From Sapria himalayana (lineage: Eukaryota; Streptophyta; Magnoliopsida; Malpighiales; Rafflesiaceae), in contig JAREIK010002631.1 of assembly GCA_029783825.1 (NCBI GenBank), positions 134,909 through 198,908 on the forward strand: a stretch of 64,000 nucleotides of DNA, in the 5' to 3' direction. A program made the translations under genes and the position numbers. Under the pieces are notes generated by a model. That model saw only the letters and a program-made list of their open reading frames with translations, was not told the origin of the DNA and did not search any database. Below, in pieces: positions 27,201 to 35,914 of this stretch. How positions within the stretch are numbered: position 1 is the stretch's first letter; each line of letters opens with the position of its first letter.

Positions 27201-29091
27201 GTATTTCAAGAAAAAATTAAACATATAGATAAAATATATCTTATTCATAGAGAAATTTCTAAATGAGATAATTACTACAATTTATATTCATATTATAAAG
27301 CAATCAGCAAACATCTTCATAAAGCTCTAAAAAAGACATCGAATTGTCTTTCTATACTCCTTACTTAGTGTTGTAAACTTTTATGTACCCATTTGAGAAA
27401 GTTTATTGTGATTTGCAGGTTTGTGATTTGCAACATTTAATTTTAATTTTATATTATTTTATTTTATTGGATTATGGATAGATACACCCAAATTCAACTT
27501 GTCCCTTATATAAGGGCTTTCTTTGTACTTTTGACCATTTAGTTCTATTAAAATCTGGCTTATTTTTGGCTTGAATTTTAATACTTACAATAAATATCCT
27601 TGTTGCTCATATCAAAAAAATGACATTAACACATAACAGTAACACACTGAATTACCAACATATTTATCAATAAGCAATGATATATATGTTTATTTGGCAC
27701 AATATTATTTACACTTGGGTAACATTTATCAAAGCCCGCACTACTCTCTAATATGTGCAATCAAGTATCGAATAAACAACTAATTTATTATTCATCGCTA
27801 TCTCTCCTTCACTTCACTACTTCCCAAGGTTGAAATTAAAAAATGACAGCAATAAGGTAATGCATGATCTGAAAGTTCATCAAGCTCAACCGCTACATTT
27901 TAAAACATTAAAATAAAAAAAATATAAAAAAACATTGAAAAAGACATTAATACCTTTGACTTCTTCAATCGTGATCTATTATCCATGCACCAAGATATAG
28001 CTGGAGCTATGTCCTTATTTTGAAGAGAAGAAATAACATTCTTAGCTTCTCGAAACACATCAATATCAACAAGTTCCTGCCAATGAATAATTAAAAGGAC
28101 CACTTTAAATTGGAATATACAGAATTTATACTTTGTATTAATAGAAATTGTTCCCAAAAAAAAAAGTGAATTTTGAGTGTGATTCCACAAAATGATTAAT
28201 AGCTATTTCGCACCAAAGTGTTCCACATATGATGACACCTCGCATAACAGTGGCTAAGAACTATGTTCACGCAGATCAAAAAAAAACTTGGGCAACAAAG
28301 TGGTGGCATTATCATCACAACTTCAATCATCCCCAATCAACTACAAGAAAGATTAAAAATTAATAGAAAGATACGCCATTTACTTCCTGTCTATAAGTAA
28401 ATGCTTGCCAAAATACATTTAACACGTGACAGAAATGATTACTCGATTGTTATAAAATTTACACCAAACATTACAAGAACTAAAATCAAAAATCAGAATC
28501 TACCAGTATATTACTCTTCTCAGCAAGTTTGAATGCGGTATTTGAGTACGACATTCTCAACATATAATCCACGAGAATCCGATTCAAGCGTATCTCGCTC
28601 CATTCCAAAAAATCCTTTTCGCTAGCCGATTCCAAATGCTCAATACGAGCTCGACAATTTTGTTCCTGCACATCCTCCCAGGAACTTCCATCTTCCAACT
28701 GAACTATAAAAGCACGATCAGTAACCACAACTAGATTTCAAATCAAGCAATATCCGAAAAGGTTATGTTTTACCTTTCTTTTGAGTCCGTGTAATCTACA
28801 CACAAGAGAGGTGAGGTGCTGAATGGCAACTTCTTTAGATATATCCGCATTGGCAGCACCCTTGGCGCTTGCTAAAATAGCGGAAACCTCCTTTTCAGTT
28901 GCACGGTGGCTAATACGAATGGTTTTCTTGTAGAGCTCGAAGGGCACTCGCAGGAACTGATGCTCTAATTTAAGTGATTCCGTTAGATGCTTCTCCTTGT
29001 AGATTGGGGATGTAAGCATCATTGTTGTGGAAGAGGCTGAGGCAACCGTAGGAGCACTCTCGTTGCCATTAGGAATAGTATCCACTTCCAT
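1199..29091 (-). CDS. MAEA: MAEA/GID9-like subunit of the GID/CTLH E3 ubiquitin ligase, exons 1-4 (3' part outside window)
   Basis: Seen: join of 29091-28774, 28698-28504, 28076-27954 and 1384-1199 gives 274 codons without a stop; all three introns are GT-AG and phase 0. The product has the order expected of plant MAEA: variable N-terminus, helical region with [11 protein letters not shown], LisH at about residues 142-168 ([12 protein letters not shown]), CTLH from about 172 (LVDIDVF) into exon 4 (ARKYLAPW). Known: MAEA (yeast Gid9/Fyv10) pairs with RMND5/Gid2 through RING-type domains to form the catalytic core of the cytosolic and nuclear CTLH ubiquitin ligase. Plant homologues are roughly 400 residues, so the CRA and RING-like part should follow left of position 1. 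Intron 3 (about 26.6 kb) holds many transposons; introns 1 and 2 are 75 and 427 bp. Start: the ATG at 29091 is chosen because MEVDTIPNG resembles family N-termini; an in-frame ATG at 29118 would add nine residues. A decayed gene cannot be excluded, but the exons show no damage. Confidence 0.9.
2011..2260 (+). mobile_element. hAT-type MITE, left end only
   Basis: TAGAGGTGTCTAGTGGGTC at 2011 followed by GC-rich sequence with CATGCC/GGCATG words. No matching right end found. A similar TAGAGGTGTGCATTGAG at 1840 suggests a second, overlapping end. Confidence 0.45.
2400..4400 (+). repeat. Dispersed AT-rich noncoding repeat, family R, copy 1
   Basis: Carries the ordered landmarks shared by all copies: TATGTAACATATTATT, long AGTCACGACTTT-type words, then CACATATGATAGGAAG, then ATTAATCATCATGAATATAA (near 3890), then GTGAGTCACATC. 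No open frame. The remainder to 6785 is A-rich sequence with more ATCATGACT words but no clear landmark; a 35-bp tandem duplication lies at 4605-4675. Confidence 0.6.
6786..7381. mobile_element. hAT-type MITE, 596 bp
   Basis: Left end TAGAGATATCAAATAGG, right end (reverse complement) TAGAGGTGTTAATTGGG. Flanks ATTAAAAT and GTTGAAAC match at 5 of 8 bases, compatible with an old 8-bp duplication. Interior rich in short inverted words around GCTAGCCTAAG. The left part matches 57115-57330 along about 200 bp. Confidence 0.7.
7660..7664. repeat. Target-site duplication of the copia element, left copy (ATTAT)
   Basis: ATTAT directly abuts the 3' LTR and is repeated exactly at 12297-12301 outside the 5' LTR. 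Confidence 0.9.
7665..7763 (-). repeat. Copia 3' LTR (99 bp)
   Basis: Matches the 5' LTR with about one substitution in the 60-bp non-repetitive body plus a shorter (GA/CT)n run. The same TG...TA ends are seen here. It is preceded in element sense by the polypurine tract. Confidence 0.93.
7764..7772 (-). other. Copia polypurine tract
   Basis: GAGGGGGAG on the minus strand immediately before the 3' LTR TGTGG. Confidence 0.85.
7771..9948 (-). pseudogene. Copia reverse transcriptase and RNase H, one internal stop
   Basis: Continues in the integrase frame through the integrase C-terminus (FGCTCFVH) to RT ([31 protein letters not shown]) and is broken by TGA at 8841-8839 in place of Trp in SPRVWF. 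After it come the catalytic YVDD box in [21 protein letters not shown] and RNase H ([39 protein letters not shown]), ending at the TAG at 7773-7771. All catalytic residues of RT/RH visible to me are kept. Confidence 0.93.
9949..11008 (-). pseudogene. Copia protease and integrase, frameshifted
   Basis: The protease active site reads [10 protein letters not shown] near 10890-10860; the normal motif is DSGA, so the Ser next to the catalytic Asp has become Phe (TCT to TTT). The gag-protease frame then shifts by one near 10570-10590, after which the integrase follows: the HHCC zinc domain (HSHLGHP, then C-E-S-R where the second Cys is lost) and a DDE core with [16 protein letters not shown] and NGVAERKN, so all three catalytic acids are present. 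A TGA at 9951-9949 replaces the Trp expected after LRF. Confidence 0.9.
11009..11812 (-). pseudogene. Copia gag (UBN2-type), with premature stops
   Basis: Starts [10 protein letters not shown] at 11812 and contains the usual copia gag opening ([11 protein letters not shown]) and helical capsid-like region. A TAA at 11341-11339 interrupts it after 157 codons; the same frame continues [13 protein letters not shown] to the nucleocapsid zinc knuckle near 11060. The knuckle reads C-x2-Y-x4-H-x4-C: the second Cys has become Tyr. A TAG at 11011-11009 ends the frame just after the knuckle. Both stops are explained by C-to-T changes of CAA/CAG. The 5' leader between PBS and ATG (11813-12173) holds no other frame. 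Confidence 0.88.
12174..12185 (-). other. Copia primer-binding site
   Basis: In element sense TGGTATCGGAGG directly after the 5' LTR; differs by one base in its first eleven from the usual initiator-Met tRNA complement TGGTATCAGAG. Confidence 0.85.
12186..12296 (-). repeat. Copia 5' LTR (111 bp)
   Basis: In element sense it starts TGTGGAATATATAAAAGG and ends CGTCTTTA (5'-TG...TA-3', a non-canonical end). It contains a TATA-like AATATATAAAAGG near its start and a (GA/CT)n run that makes it longer than the 3' copy. Confidence 0.93.
12400..15350 (+). repeat. Family R, copy 2 (split by a MITE at 13937-14418)
   Basis: Landmarks in the same order as copy 1 (GTATAACATATTCTTGG near 12525, TTAATAATTATAAGTATAA near 14530, TTAATTATGTGAGTATGAT near 14795, CAAGATAGCTATGAGGAG near 15000). 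An A-rich patch of A/T/C simple sequence lies at 13655-13715. No coding capacity. Confidence 0.6.
13937..14418. mobile_element. hAT-type MITE, 482 bp, nested in family R
   Basis: Left end TATAAGTGTCAAACGAG, right end (reverse complement) TAGAGGTGTTAAATGTG; flanks TAAGTAAA and TAGGTAAG match 6 of 8. The family-R sequence is split here: R text before 13937 continues after 14418. GC content jumps sharply inside, with many GGCACGAG/CATGCC words. Confidence 0.75.
15590..15860 (+). mobile_element. Solitary fragment of the hAT AT-rich end region
   Basis: Pyrimidine tract TTCTTCTCTCTGCTCTA followed by CTACTATCTGC and AATTATAATTTATAAAATT words, colinear with 54760-55020 next to the hAT transposase relic. 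No coding sequence. Confidence 0.4.
16380..18535 (+). repeat. Family R, copy 3
   Basis: Same landmarks: GTCATGACATTTATCC near 16815, ATTAATCATTATGAGTATG near 18105, TTAATTATATAAGTATAAC near 18395 and TATGACACCTAATGCCAG near 18470. It ends where the truncated copia fragment begins at about 18540. Confidence 0.6.
18540..19085 (-). pseudogene. Truncated copia 5' end: gag start, leader and primer site
   Basis: On the minus strand ATG at 18632-18630 starts MAAKHSI and aligns by eye with the first about 30 codons of the gag at 11812, with stops and indels. The leader 18633-19073 precedes TGGTATCGGAGG (19085-19074), the same primer site as in the intact element. LTR sequence of a different type begins at 19086 (plus-strand TGTGAAGAGAG). 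Everything downstream of the first part of gag is missing. Confidence 0.65.
19650..20100 (-). pseudogene. Second copia leader fragment with primer site
   Basis: TGGTATTAGAG on the minus strand (20035-20025) follows AT-rich LTR-like sequence (20036-20130) that resembles the LTR at 19086 (shared ATCAATAAT and GGGGTGTATATA words). It is followed by a leader with CCCTAATTTT-type words. No gag is recognisable; a decayed tandem neighbour of the preceding fragment. Confidence 0.4.
20340..21230 (-). pseudogene. Eroded retroelement remnant with DUF4283-like segment
   Basis: On the minus strand around 21125-20985 one frame reads [15 protein letters not shown], then [13 protein letters not shown]: the F.F.....AE.....G...F.GRPL...W pattern of the plant DUF4283 domain that precedes a zinc knuckle in LINE-like and related elements. 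Stops flank it on both sides and no reverse transcriptase is recognisable. Base composition is clearly less AT-rich than the surroundings, as for ex-coding sequence. Could also be a decayed host gene. Confidence 0.35.
21385..21475. mobile_element. hAT-type MITE fragment, right end
   Basis: CATGGCACGTTTAACAACTC ending in TA at 21475 resembles the reverse complement of the MITE left end. The GC-rich CATG-containing patch before it fits; the left boundary is not seen. Confidence 0.35.
22300..22575. mobile_element. GC-rich CATG-word island, probable hAT-derived fragment
   Basis: Composition and words (GGCCCAGCATTA, TCATGCCAGG) resemble the MITE family; ends are not clear. Adjacent to the decayed hAT copy starting about 22580. 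Confidence 0.35.
22580..24450 (-). pseudogene. Heavily decayed hAT transposon copy
   Basis: Colinear by eye with the better preserved hAT copy at 54990-57100: shared landmarks are the GATTTTAATAATAAT words (22620 and 55035), ATCACATAT-ATCTTA (about 23000 and 55575), CCTAAGATTCATACA-like words (23365 and 55960) and GTGACTAGTTCATATGTC (24137 and 56795). No open frame of note remains. A GC-richer patch at 22300-22575 may be its subterminal part. Confidence 0.55.
25785..25974. mobile_element. hAT-type MITE fragment with clear right end
   Basis: Ends ACTTGACACCTCTA at 25974, the exact inverse of the MITE start TAGAGGTGTCAAGT. GC-rich interior with CATGCCATGCA and CATGTCAAGC words. Left end eroded. 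Confidence 0.55.
27954..28076 (-). CDS. MAEA: MAEA-like exon 3, start of CTLH domain (41 codons)
   Basis: The acceptor GGCAG precedes codons for [12 protein letters not shown]; the exon ends with SRLKKSK before the donor AAG|GTATTA. It contains the first half of the CTLH domain ([17 protein letters not shown], then [11 protein letters not shown]). The donor opens the 26.6-kb intron 3. Confidence 0.9.
28504..28698 (-). CDS. MAEA: MAEA-like exon 2, LisH motif (65 codons)
   Basis: The acceptor TTCAG precedes codons for LEDGSSW, joining exon 1 as KRK-LED in phase 0. The exon carries the LisH core ([15 protein letters not shown], then [10 protein letters not shown]), a dimerisation motif in this family. 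The donor is CTG|GTAGAT. Intron 2 (28077-28503) is 427 bp of AT-rich sequence with nothing else recognisable. Confidence 0.9.
28774..29091 (-). CDS. MAEA: MAEA-like exon 1 (106 codons)
   Basis: Starts with ATG reading [12 protein letters not shown] and ends with codons for GLKRK followed by the donor AAG|GTAAAA. It encodes the Ser/Thr-rich variable N-terminus and then the conserved helical stretch ([41 protein letters not shown]) that precedes LisH in plant MAEA proteins. Intron 1 is only 75 bp (28699-28773). Confidence 0.9.
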
Positions 29092-29260
29092 TGTCTGCCA
29101 CAGAAAGACGGAAGGCAAGAACGAGTCGAGTTTAGTGTGGTGGAAGTGTGGCGTCCTCAGAATGACAGTTGATAGTTGATACTAGTTACTCGGCGAGCCA
29201 GACTCCACATAAGTCTCTTTTATTATAAAGTATAGCTATAGCACCAGAATAAAAGAAAAG
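29092..29260 (-). promoter_or_regulatory. Putative 5'UTR and core promoter of the MAEA-like gene
   Basis: On the minus strand a TATA-like CTTTATAATA lies at 29230-29221, about 130 bp before the chosen ATG, followed by a less AT-rich leader (29100-29210) with CT- and CA-rich patches. An in-frame upstream ATG at 29118 could extend the protein. No transcript evidence; the position is inferred only from motif and spacing. Confidence 0.35.
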
Positions 29261-29473
29261 TAAATACAATTTAAAAAATATTTATAGGGGAACTTATGTT
29301 TTGGGGTCAGAAATTTTTAACAATTATAAACTAAACTTTTGATATTTATAAAAAAATCACAAAATTATAAATAAATTAAAAATAAAGACACTCAAATTCA
29401 TAAGTACTAAACTGCCCACGCCCCCTCTCTCCTCTCCTCACACTCACCCTCGCCCCTCGCCCTCACCCACAAA

Positions 29474-29600
29474 GAGCTCATCGAGCTCTAGTGAGCTCCT
29501 TCGTGGAGCTCGTGGAGCTCGTGGAGCTCGTGGAGCTCGTGGAGCTCGTGGAGCTCGTGGAGCTCGTGGAGCTCGTGGAGCTCGTGGAGCTCGTGGAGCT
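29474..29600. repeat. 9-bp minisatellite (GTGGAGCTC)n upstream of the MAEA-like gene
   Basis: Ten perfect copies of GTGGAGCTC from 29503 to 29592 plus eight further bases, preceded by three degenerate GAGCTC-containing units (29474-29502). Each unit contains the palindrome GAGCTC. It lies about 380-510 bp upstream of the ATG, next to a C-rich pyrimidine tract (29410-29470), and is much more GC-rich than its surroundings. Confidence 0.92.
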
Positions 29601-29649
29601 ATGATAACATTCTAGCATTATTATTTTGACATCAAGAGACCAATGCCAA

Positions 29650-30540
29650 AGGCATGGCATCTACTGAAAGTTGCAATTTTTTACTTTGAAAAATAATGAT
29701 AGAAATTTATCATTAAACTTCGTATACTTTTCCACATGCCAAAATTAAAGCAAAGCACATCAATAACCCTAAGGATATATTTTTACACTTTCTAGAAGAT
29801 CCATGAGTTAGCAAGGGATGCAATATTTATGATAGATTCAAAAAAATCAATTAAAATAGTATAAGATTATAGTTTGTGTCTTAGATTCTCATTGAGATTA
29901 TCACTGGAAACTCAATATTTATGATTTTTCTTCTCTTATATTTCATTGAATTTTTTTCTAATTCCAGGCCAAATTGAGATTTATATGGTTTGTATAATTA
30001 TCACATTATATGATATATGAATGATTTTGTAAATAATTACTTGTTTGATTTATGTTTTGGAATGGAAATTGATGGATATGGTAATTAAATTGAAATTAAA
30101 TAGAGATTTGACTATCAACGAGTTTGTATGTGTTGTCATGGTGGAAGGTGATAGGTAAATTTCAAGGCTCACTATACATATGGTAGGAAGAAAGTGACAT
30201 ACCTTTTGACTATGATGCATGGGATAAACCTTATTGTTAAAACCTAAAATTCAATATATTAATTAATGTGATCATGCCCCTCGCGAAGCCAAGAATATGA
30301 ATAATTTTACAAGCCATTCCATTGTACTTTTCTTAGATAAACTAGTTTATAATTAATGTAGATATTTAATAGCATATTCTTTTAAGGATTTCATCTTTAG
30401 TATGAGAGTCATATTATCACCATAATGGTTGATGATAAGTAATTCATAAGACATATGTGATTATATGGTAACTCATAATGTGGTGATAGCTATTGTGACT
30501 TTATTTATATTGTCTAATTTTATTAGTTAACTAATGTCTA
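29650..30540 (+). repeat. Family R, copy 4 (3' half)
   Basis: Contains CATATGGTAGGAAGAAAGTG near 30180 and TATTAATTAATGTGATCATG near 30255. It faces the inverted copy 5 immediately to the right. Confidence 0.55.
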
Positions 30541-30544
30541 ATTA

Positions 30545-31965
30545 ACCTCATTAATGAGAATTTGTCATCAACGGAGATCAACAAGTACATAAGTCAAACT
30601 AGTAATTAAGGTGAACTTTCATTTAAATATCAATCTCATAGTGATTATATTGGTAGCTTAGTTATTCAACAATAAGATAACTCATTTTTACTAAAATTTT
30701 TATTTAGATTATTAGATAATCTAAAGTTCATGGGTTTATTCATTCAATCCATCTGATGATATTTAATTTGCTCAACTTACATTTTGTTGGAAAGAATAAA
30801 GTTTGGAGTATAGTCTAATATCTCTTTGACCTAATAGCATACAAATTAGTTATCAACATTAAATATTTACTAGTGATGACCTCCTCATAGCTATCCTCTT
30901 GGTATATCACCACAAAGTTAACAATTTATATCTACTCGAGAGTCAATCATGATGTCATACCTTTTTAGGCAATTTCATTAATTATATTCGATGGTTGTTT
31001 CATATGCATATTCTTATTCTCTGGCCTTATGTGTCATAAAGACCGAAGATTAAAATGATTTTTAAGTATTTATACTTTTGGCTTCATAAAGATCATACTC
31101 ACAAAATTAATATATGCTTCTATTATAGTTTATCGGTGGGAACCATATGTGTAAAAGTAACTCACAAGGTCGGTCACTACATTGTAAGTTGAATCATCTC
31201 ACACTCATGCATGTCCCAAGAATTACTATCATCATTATACTCGGTGATAATGTGACTCTCACACCAAATGTGAGTTTCTTAGAAGAATATTCTATATAAT
31301 ATTCAACCCAATTGAGAACTAATTCTTTTAATATAAGTATAATGGATTGACGTGTAAAAGTATTCATATTTTAGTCTTATAAGCACCATACTCACAATTA
31401 TAACATACCTAAATTTTTAGTTTTAACATATTAGTTTATCTTGCACATTAAAGTTAGAAGGGTTATCAATTCTTTCATACTATATGAGTGAGTAAGCCTC
31501 ATGGATTACTTCTCATCATCCATCACGATAATCTTGTATAAACCTAATAATAGTAAAAACCCTAGTTCAATTTTTATTTAATCACAATCAATCAATATTA
31601 TTAATATAAAATAACTCAAACACATTCATTCATTTAAAAAAACTATTATCACATCATGTATATTCAAATCACATAAGTCCTAGGGCCATATTATTTTGAT
31701 ACAAATTCTAGAATCTAGCCTACTTGAGACTCCTTACTATGCCCCTTAGCTAAATAACTCAAATAATTTATTGATTTCATAAATATTCATCAAAATTCAC
31801 CAAAAATCATAAGGTATGAAATTAATCTATAATTATGGCATTTCCTTGCATATGCGTCATGATAATCCACCAAAATACATAAGTAATAGTTTTCTTTCTA
31901 AAGTGGTAGCTTTCTTGCAAAAATATATCAATTTCATGACTATTCAATAAATTCTGAAATACTTG
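30545..31965 (-). repeat. Family R, copy 5 (inverted)
   Basis: The landmarks occur as reverse complements and in reverse order: ATACTTTTGGCTTCATAAAG near 31070, CATACTCACAATTATAAC near 31390, then the R start-like text near 31930. It is flanked by direct copies on both sides. Confidence 0.55.
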
Positions 31966-31974
31966 AGTCTAAGA

Positions 31975-33700
31975 GATAAAAGCCAAAGTAACATTTTTTT
32001 TATAAAATCTATGACTTTCTACTTACAATAATGTTGAAATATTATATTATAAAAGTGAAATAAATAGAAATCAAAAAAATCTCTAATCATATTTTTTTCA
32101 ATGCACCAAGCAAAAGTCAAAGCGCATCAATCAAACTCTATGGCCAATTTTTGAACTCTCTATGAGCTCCAAATGCAAGCAAGGTACATAATTCATTAAC
32201 TAAACCTAGAGTCGAGGGGTGTGGCTCTCAAATCCCCAATTTCTAGGATAAATTCAGGAATTCATATCAACATAGCATATAATATAGGGTTTGTGTAAAC
32301 TTTTTTATGTGGTGTATAAATAATTTTTATATTACTAATTATATTTTGATTTATGTTGTATTATAGAAATTAATAGTTGAGTGATTAAAATAGAACTTGA
32401 ATTAAGAATTTGACTATTGGTGGGTTTATACAAGTGATCTTAGTGGACAATGATAGGTAAATCACGCACATATAGTAGAATGGAATTGATAGCCCTTCTG
32501 ACTGTGATGTGTGAGATAAACCTATATGATAAAACTTGAAATCTAGATATATTAATCATTGTGAGTATGTTTTTTTCGAAGCCAACAAAATAAAGGATAA
32601 TACATGTCAATCTATTATAAATATATTAGAAGAATTGGTTCATGATTAAGGTGGATGTTATATATAATGTTCTCATATGGGTTTTACATTTAGTATGTGA
32701 GTCACATCATGACTAAAATAGGTGGTGACAAGTAATCTTTAGGATATGCATGAGTATATTATGACTTATAAAGCAGTGATAGCAATGTGAGCTGCTTTCA
32801 CTCATATGGTTCTCATGGGTAAAACTTAAGAGAAAACTATATTAATTATGTGAGTATAGTATTTATGAAGCTGAAATTTCAAATGTTGACAAATAATGGC
32901 AATTATTGGTTTCATAACACTTAATACTAGAAAATAAGTGTGTGTATTTAAAACAACCATCAAAGGTAGTTGACCGGTTGTATAAAATAATGGCTTGTGA
33001 ATGATTTTCTAGTAGATATGATTTGTTATCTTGTTGGTAATATAACGAGGAGAGAATAATGAGGGGATCATCAATTGAGAATGACTCAATAGTGAAAATC
33101 ACATTGTATGCTATTGTGAAAAAAAGTCATCACGCAACAACATGACTTCCATTCTATATCTAAATATAATATAAGATAATCAATTTAAACATAAATCAGA
33201 TATATAAAATGGATGAATCCATAATTCTAAGATTGATATAATAATTTAAAATATCTATTTTACTAAAATAGAGTTGTCTAACTTTTGATTGACCACCCAA
33301 CAGATACAATTCTTATAGAATTAATATATAGACAAAAGTTTTTTTTACGTCTTGTATGACTTGTATACTTGTGGATATTTGTTAAAAAAATATTCGCATA
33401 GATTAGCTTTTGGATTATGACATAATCAGACAATATAACAAAGTCGTGATAGTGTCACACGCACATCAATTAATATATCTCCCTAATAATTTTACCTATG
33501 GAAGTCATACAAGAAGAAATAATTACAAGGCTATCACCACCATCCACCATACGAAACACATTTTATTGTGTGTGTCCCATAACTCAAATGTCATCACCCA
33601 TCATAGCTAACATACAACTCATATACTATGGTAAAACTCATAGGTTGGATACTTTATATAATCCATATATTATTTGGAGGCTAGTTCTTCTAGAATATAT
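31975..33700 (+). repeat. Family R, copy 6
   Basis: ATATTAATCATTGTGAGTATG near 32550, GTGAGTCACATCATGAC near 32698, TTAATTATGTGAGTATAG near 32845 and AATAACGAGGAGAGAATAATG-like text near 33040 follow the family order. Confidence 0.55.
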
Positions 33701-34021
33701 ATAATGAAATGATCATAGATTTTTTTATGCTTTTGGTTTTATGGGTGACATACTAGAATCAATTAAACTTATATAAATTTATGATTTTCCCACATAGATC
33801 TATTAAATGAGATAAGAACGAAAGGGTGTTTAGCACTTCACATACACTTTTTTTGGGTGATTTGGCTTTTACTTATTGGCATGTTTGCACATATTTGTAT
33901 TTTTATTAGATAGATTTTACTAACTTTATTTTTTAATGAACATTGATGAATGTTAATGAAATCATAACTATTTGGTTAAAATTGCTAGACTGGTGGAGTG
34001 AAGGTTTGGAGTGGAGAGAGA

Positions 34022-35658
34022 TGTGAAATCCTAAAAAAACATGAATAAATAAATAACATTATTTGGTTAATGGGAAAAACATGCAAAATGGTAATCTTAC
34101 AAGAAGGAAAAAAAATAAGCTGAAATTTTTAAAACCATGATGATAAAATGAATGTCATTATTGAATTCGTCTTAGAAAATATAGCTATGGTGCCAAATTT
34201 CGTTAAATTATGAGAAAGTCAGAATTTAGTTATATTTTTATTTATTTAAATAATTATTAGAATATTTATGAAAAAAAATACAAGTAACCAAAAGATCGTG
34301 CCATGATATATGCACGTGACTGGGCATGCACAGACGCGGTCCAGCCAATGGTCCAGGTGTCAAACAAAGAAAAAAAATTTAATTAATTAATTAATAATAA
34401 TAATTATAAGTAAAAAAAATGTCAGGAATCTAGAAAATGGGAGAATGCTGAAAAAAAATAAAAACAAGTTCGGCAGCAAGGGAGAGAGATACAGTACAAA
34501 ATGGAAAAAAAATAAAAGATCAGTTGATTTTCTTTTGATCGTAATGGATTATTTTTGAGTCGGAATAGAATAGTCCAAGAACTAAAGTTACTCTATACGA
34601 TGAGATCTTCAATTTGATATCAAATTTATAAAGTTTTTGTGAAATTTTCTAAAAGGTAATGGTTTTCTCTTAACAAAATTTCTTTATTTAATGGCCATAA
34701 ATGATCATGTTTTATATTTCAATTCAAATTATTAGAAATTTTATTAGAAATTATTAATTGGTGAAAAGTTTCAATATTTTGTTTAGTAAAAACTAGTGTA
34801 GTACAAATTAGATTTAGATTATAATAAATGTGTCTAAAACATTGGTTAAATTGGAAATAGCATAATTGCATATCATGTGTGTTGGAACATTCTATATACA
34901 TGGGTGGGTGCATGATATATATATATATATATGTATGTATATGGATGGTATTTAGCGAACTCGAATTGGGACAATCTCCAGGCTGAGTTACATGGTGGTT
35001 TTTAGAAAATATCAAAGAAAAAAAATATTTTATAGGAGAAATGTCCAATATGTTTTTCGGAAGATGTCCATATTTCTCAGAGTAAATCCAAGAAAATCAT
35101 ATTTTATTCGGATAAATATCTAATATATTTTTTGAAGGAGGTCCATATTTTTTGAAATAATTCCAAAAAAATAAATATTTCTATAGATATATATACATAT
35201 GTATATATATATATCTATATATATAATATGTCACACTTGATTTCGGCATGTGTGAGGGAGTCGATGTGACTCATGAATATGAGAATATAAATATTTTATC
35301 CATAATTGCATTCATATAAACATTGTACTTGAATGGGTGTTTATATATAATCATGATATTTTACGTGCACTTAGGTAGGAAGTAACTCTATAGAAGTTTA
35401 CCTCTACTGAGCCTTGCTCACTTCATTGTGGGCTCCCTTTTCAGGTATAGGTCCAGGGCATATGATAGATCCACATACGGGATCGCACATGTGAAGAAAA
35501 GTTGATTGTGACTTAAATAATATGTTATGTGTTTTCTTTATTTTGCTGAGCAATAAAATGGAAAAGAAATGTATGGTACATTTGAGAAAATGTTATTTTA
35601 TCACACATTGTATTGTGTAATGGAATGAATAGGACCCCCTGGGAGATGGGGTGTCACA
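34022..35658 (+). repeat. Gypsy 5' LTR (1637 bp)
   Basis: TGTGAAATCC to GGTGTCACA. Carries two units of a 75-bp internal repeat around 35035-35165 and (TA)n runs near 34914-34932 and 35196-35226. Confidence 0.88.
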
Positions 35659-35914
35659 GCTTGGCATTAGAGGTTAGGCATACGATTACCTATAACTCAG
35701 AAATTGGTTTATGTTTCATAATGTGATAGGAAAGTTTAGATATATAAATATCTAATACTCGAAAAAAAAAGTACACTAGGGTAAAGAAACAGAATCTTAT
35801 TGGCTCAAAAAATGAAATAATATTTTCAAAATGAAAAATATATTATTAGTTGGCATGTGCACTAATAATTAGAAATGACTGTGATTCTTATATTATTATT
35901 TGACTTATGGAAAG

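Larger units (their letters stand above)
1385..27953 (-). other. Intron 3 of the MAEA-like gene, 26,569 bp, packed with transposons
   Basis: Bounded by the donor of exon 3 and the acceptor of exon 4 described above. It contains a copia element (7665-12296), copia relics, a hAT relic, at least four GC-rich MITE-like islands and several copies of dispersed family R. Within it, stretches 24450-25780 and 25975-27900 are AT-rich with nothing I recognise. Whether it is spliced efficiently cannot be judged from sequence. Confidence 0.85.

Noticed and set aside
29478..29660. Open frame encoding repeated Ser-Thr-Ser upstream of the MAEA-like gene
   Set aside because: It is the translation of the 9-bp minisatellite, with no conserved flanking protein sequence.
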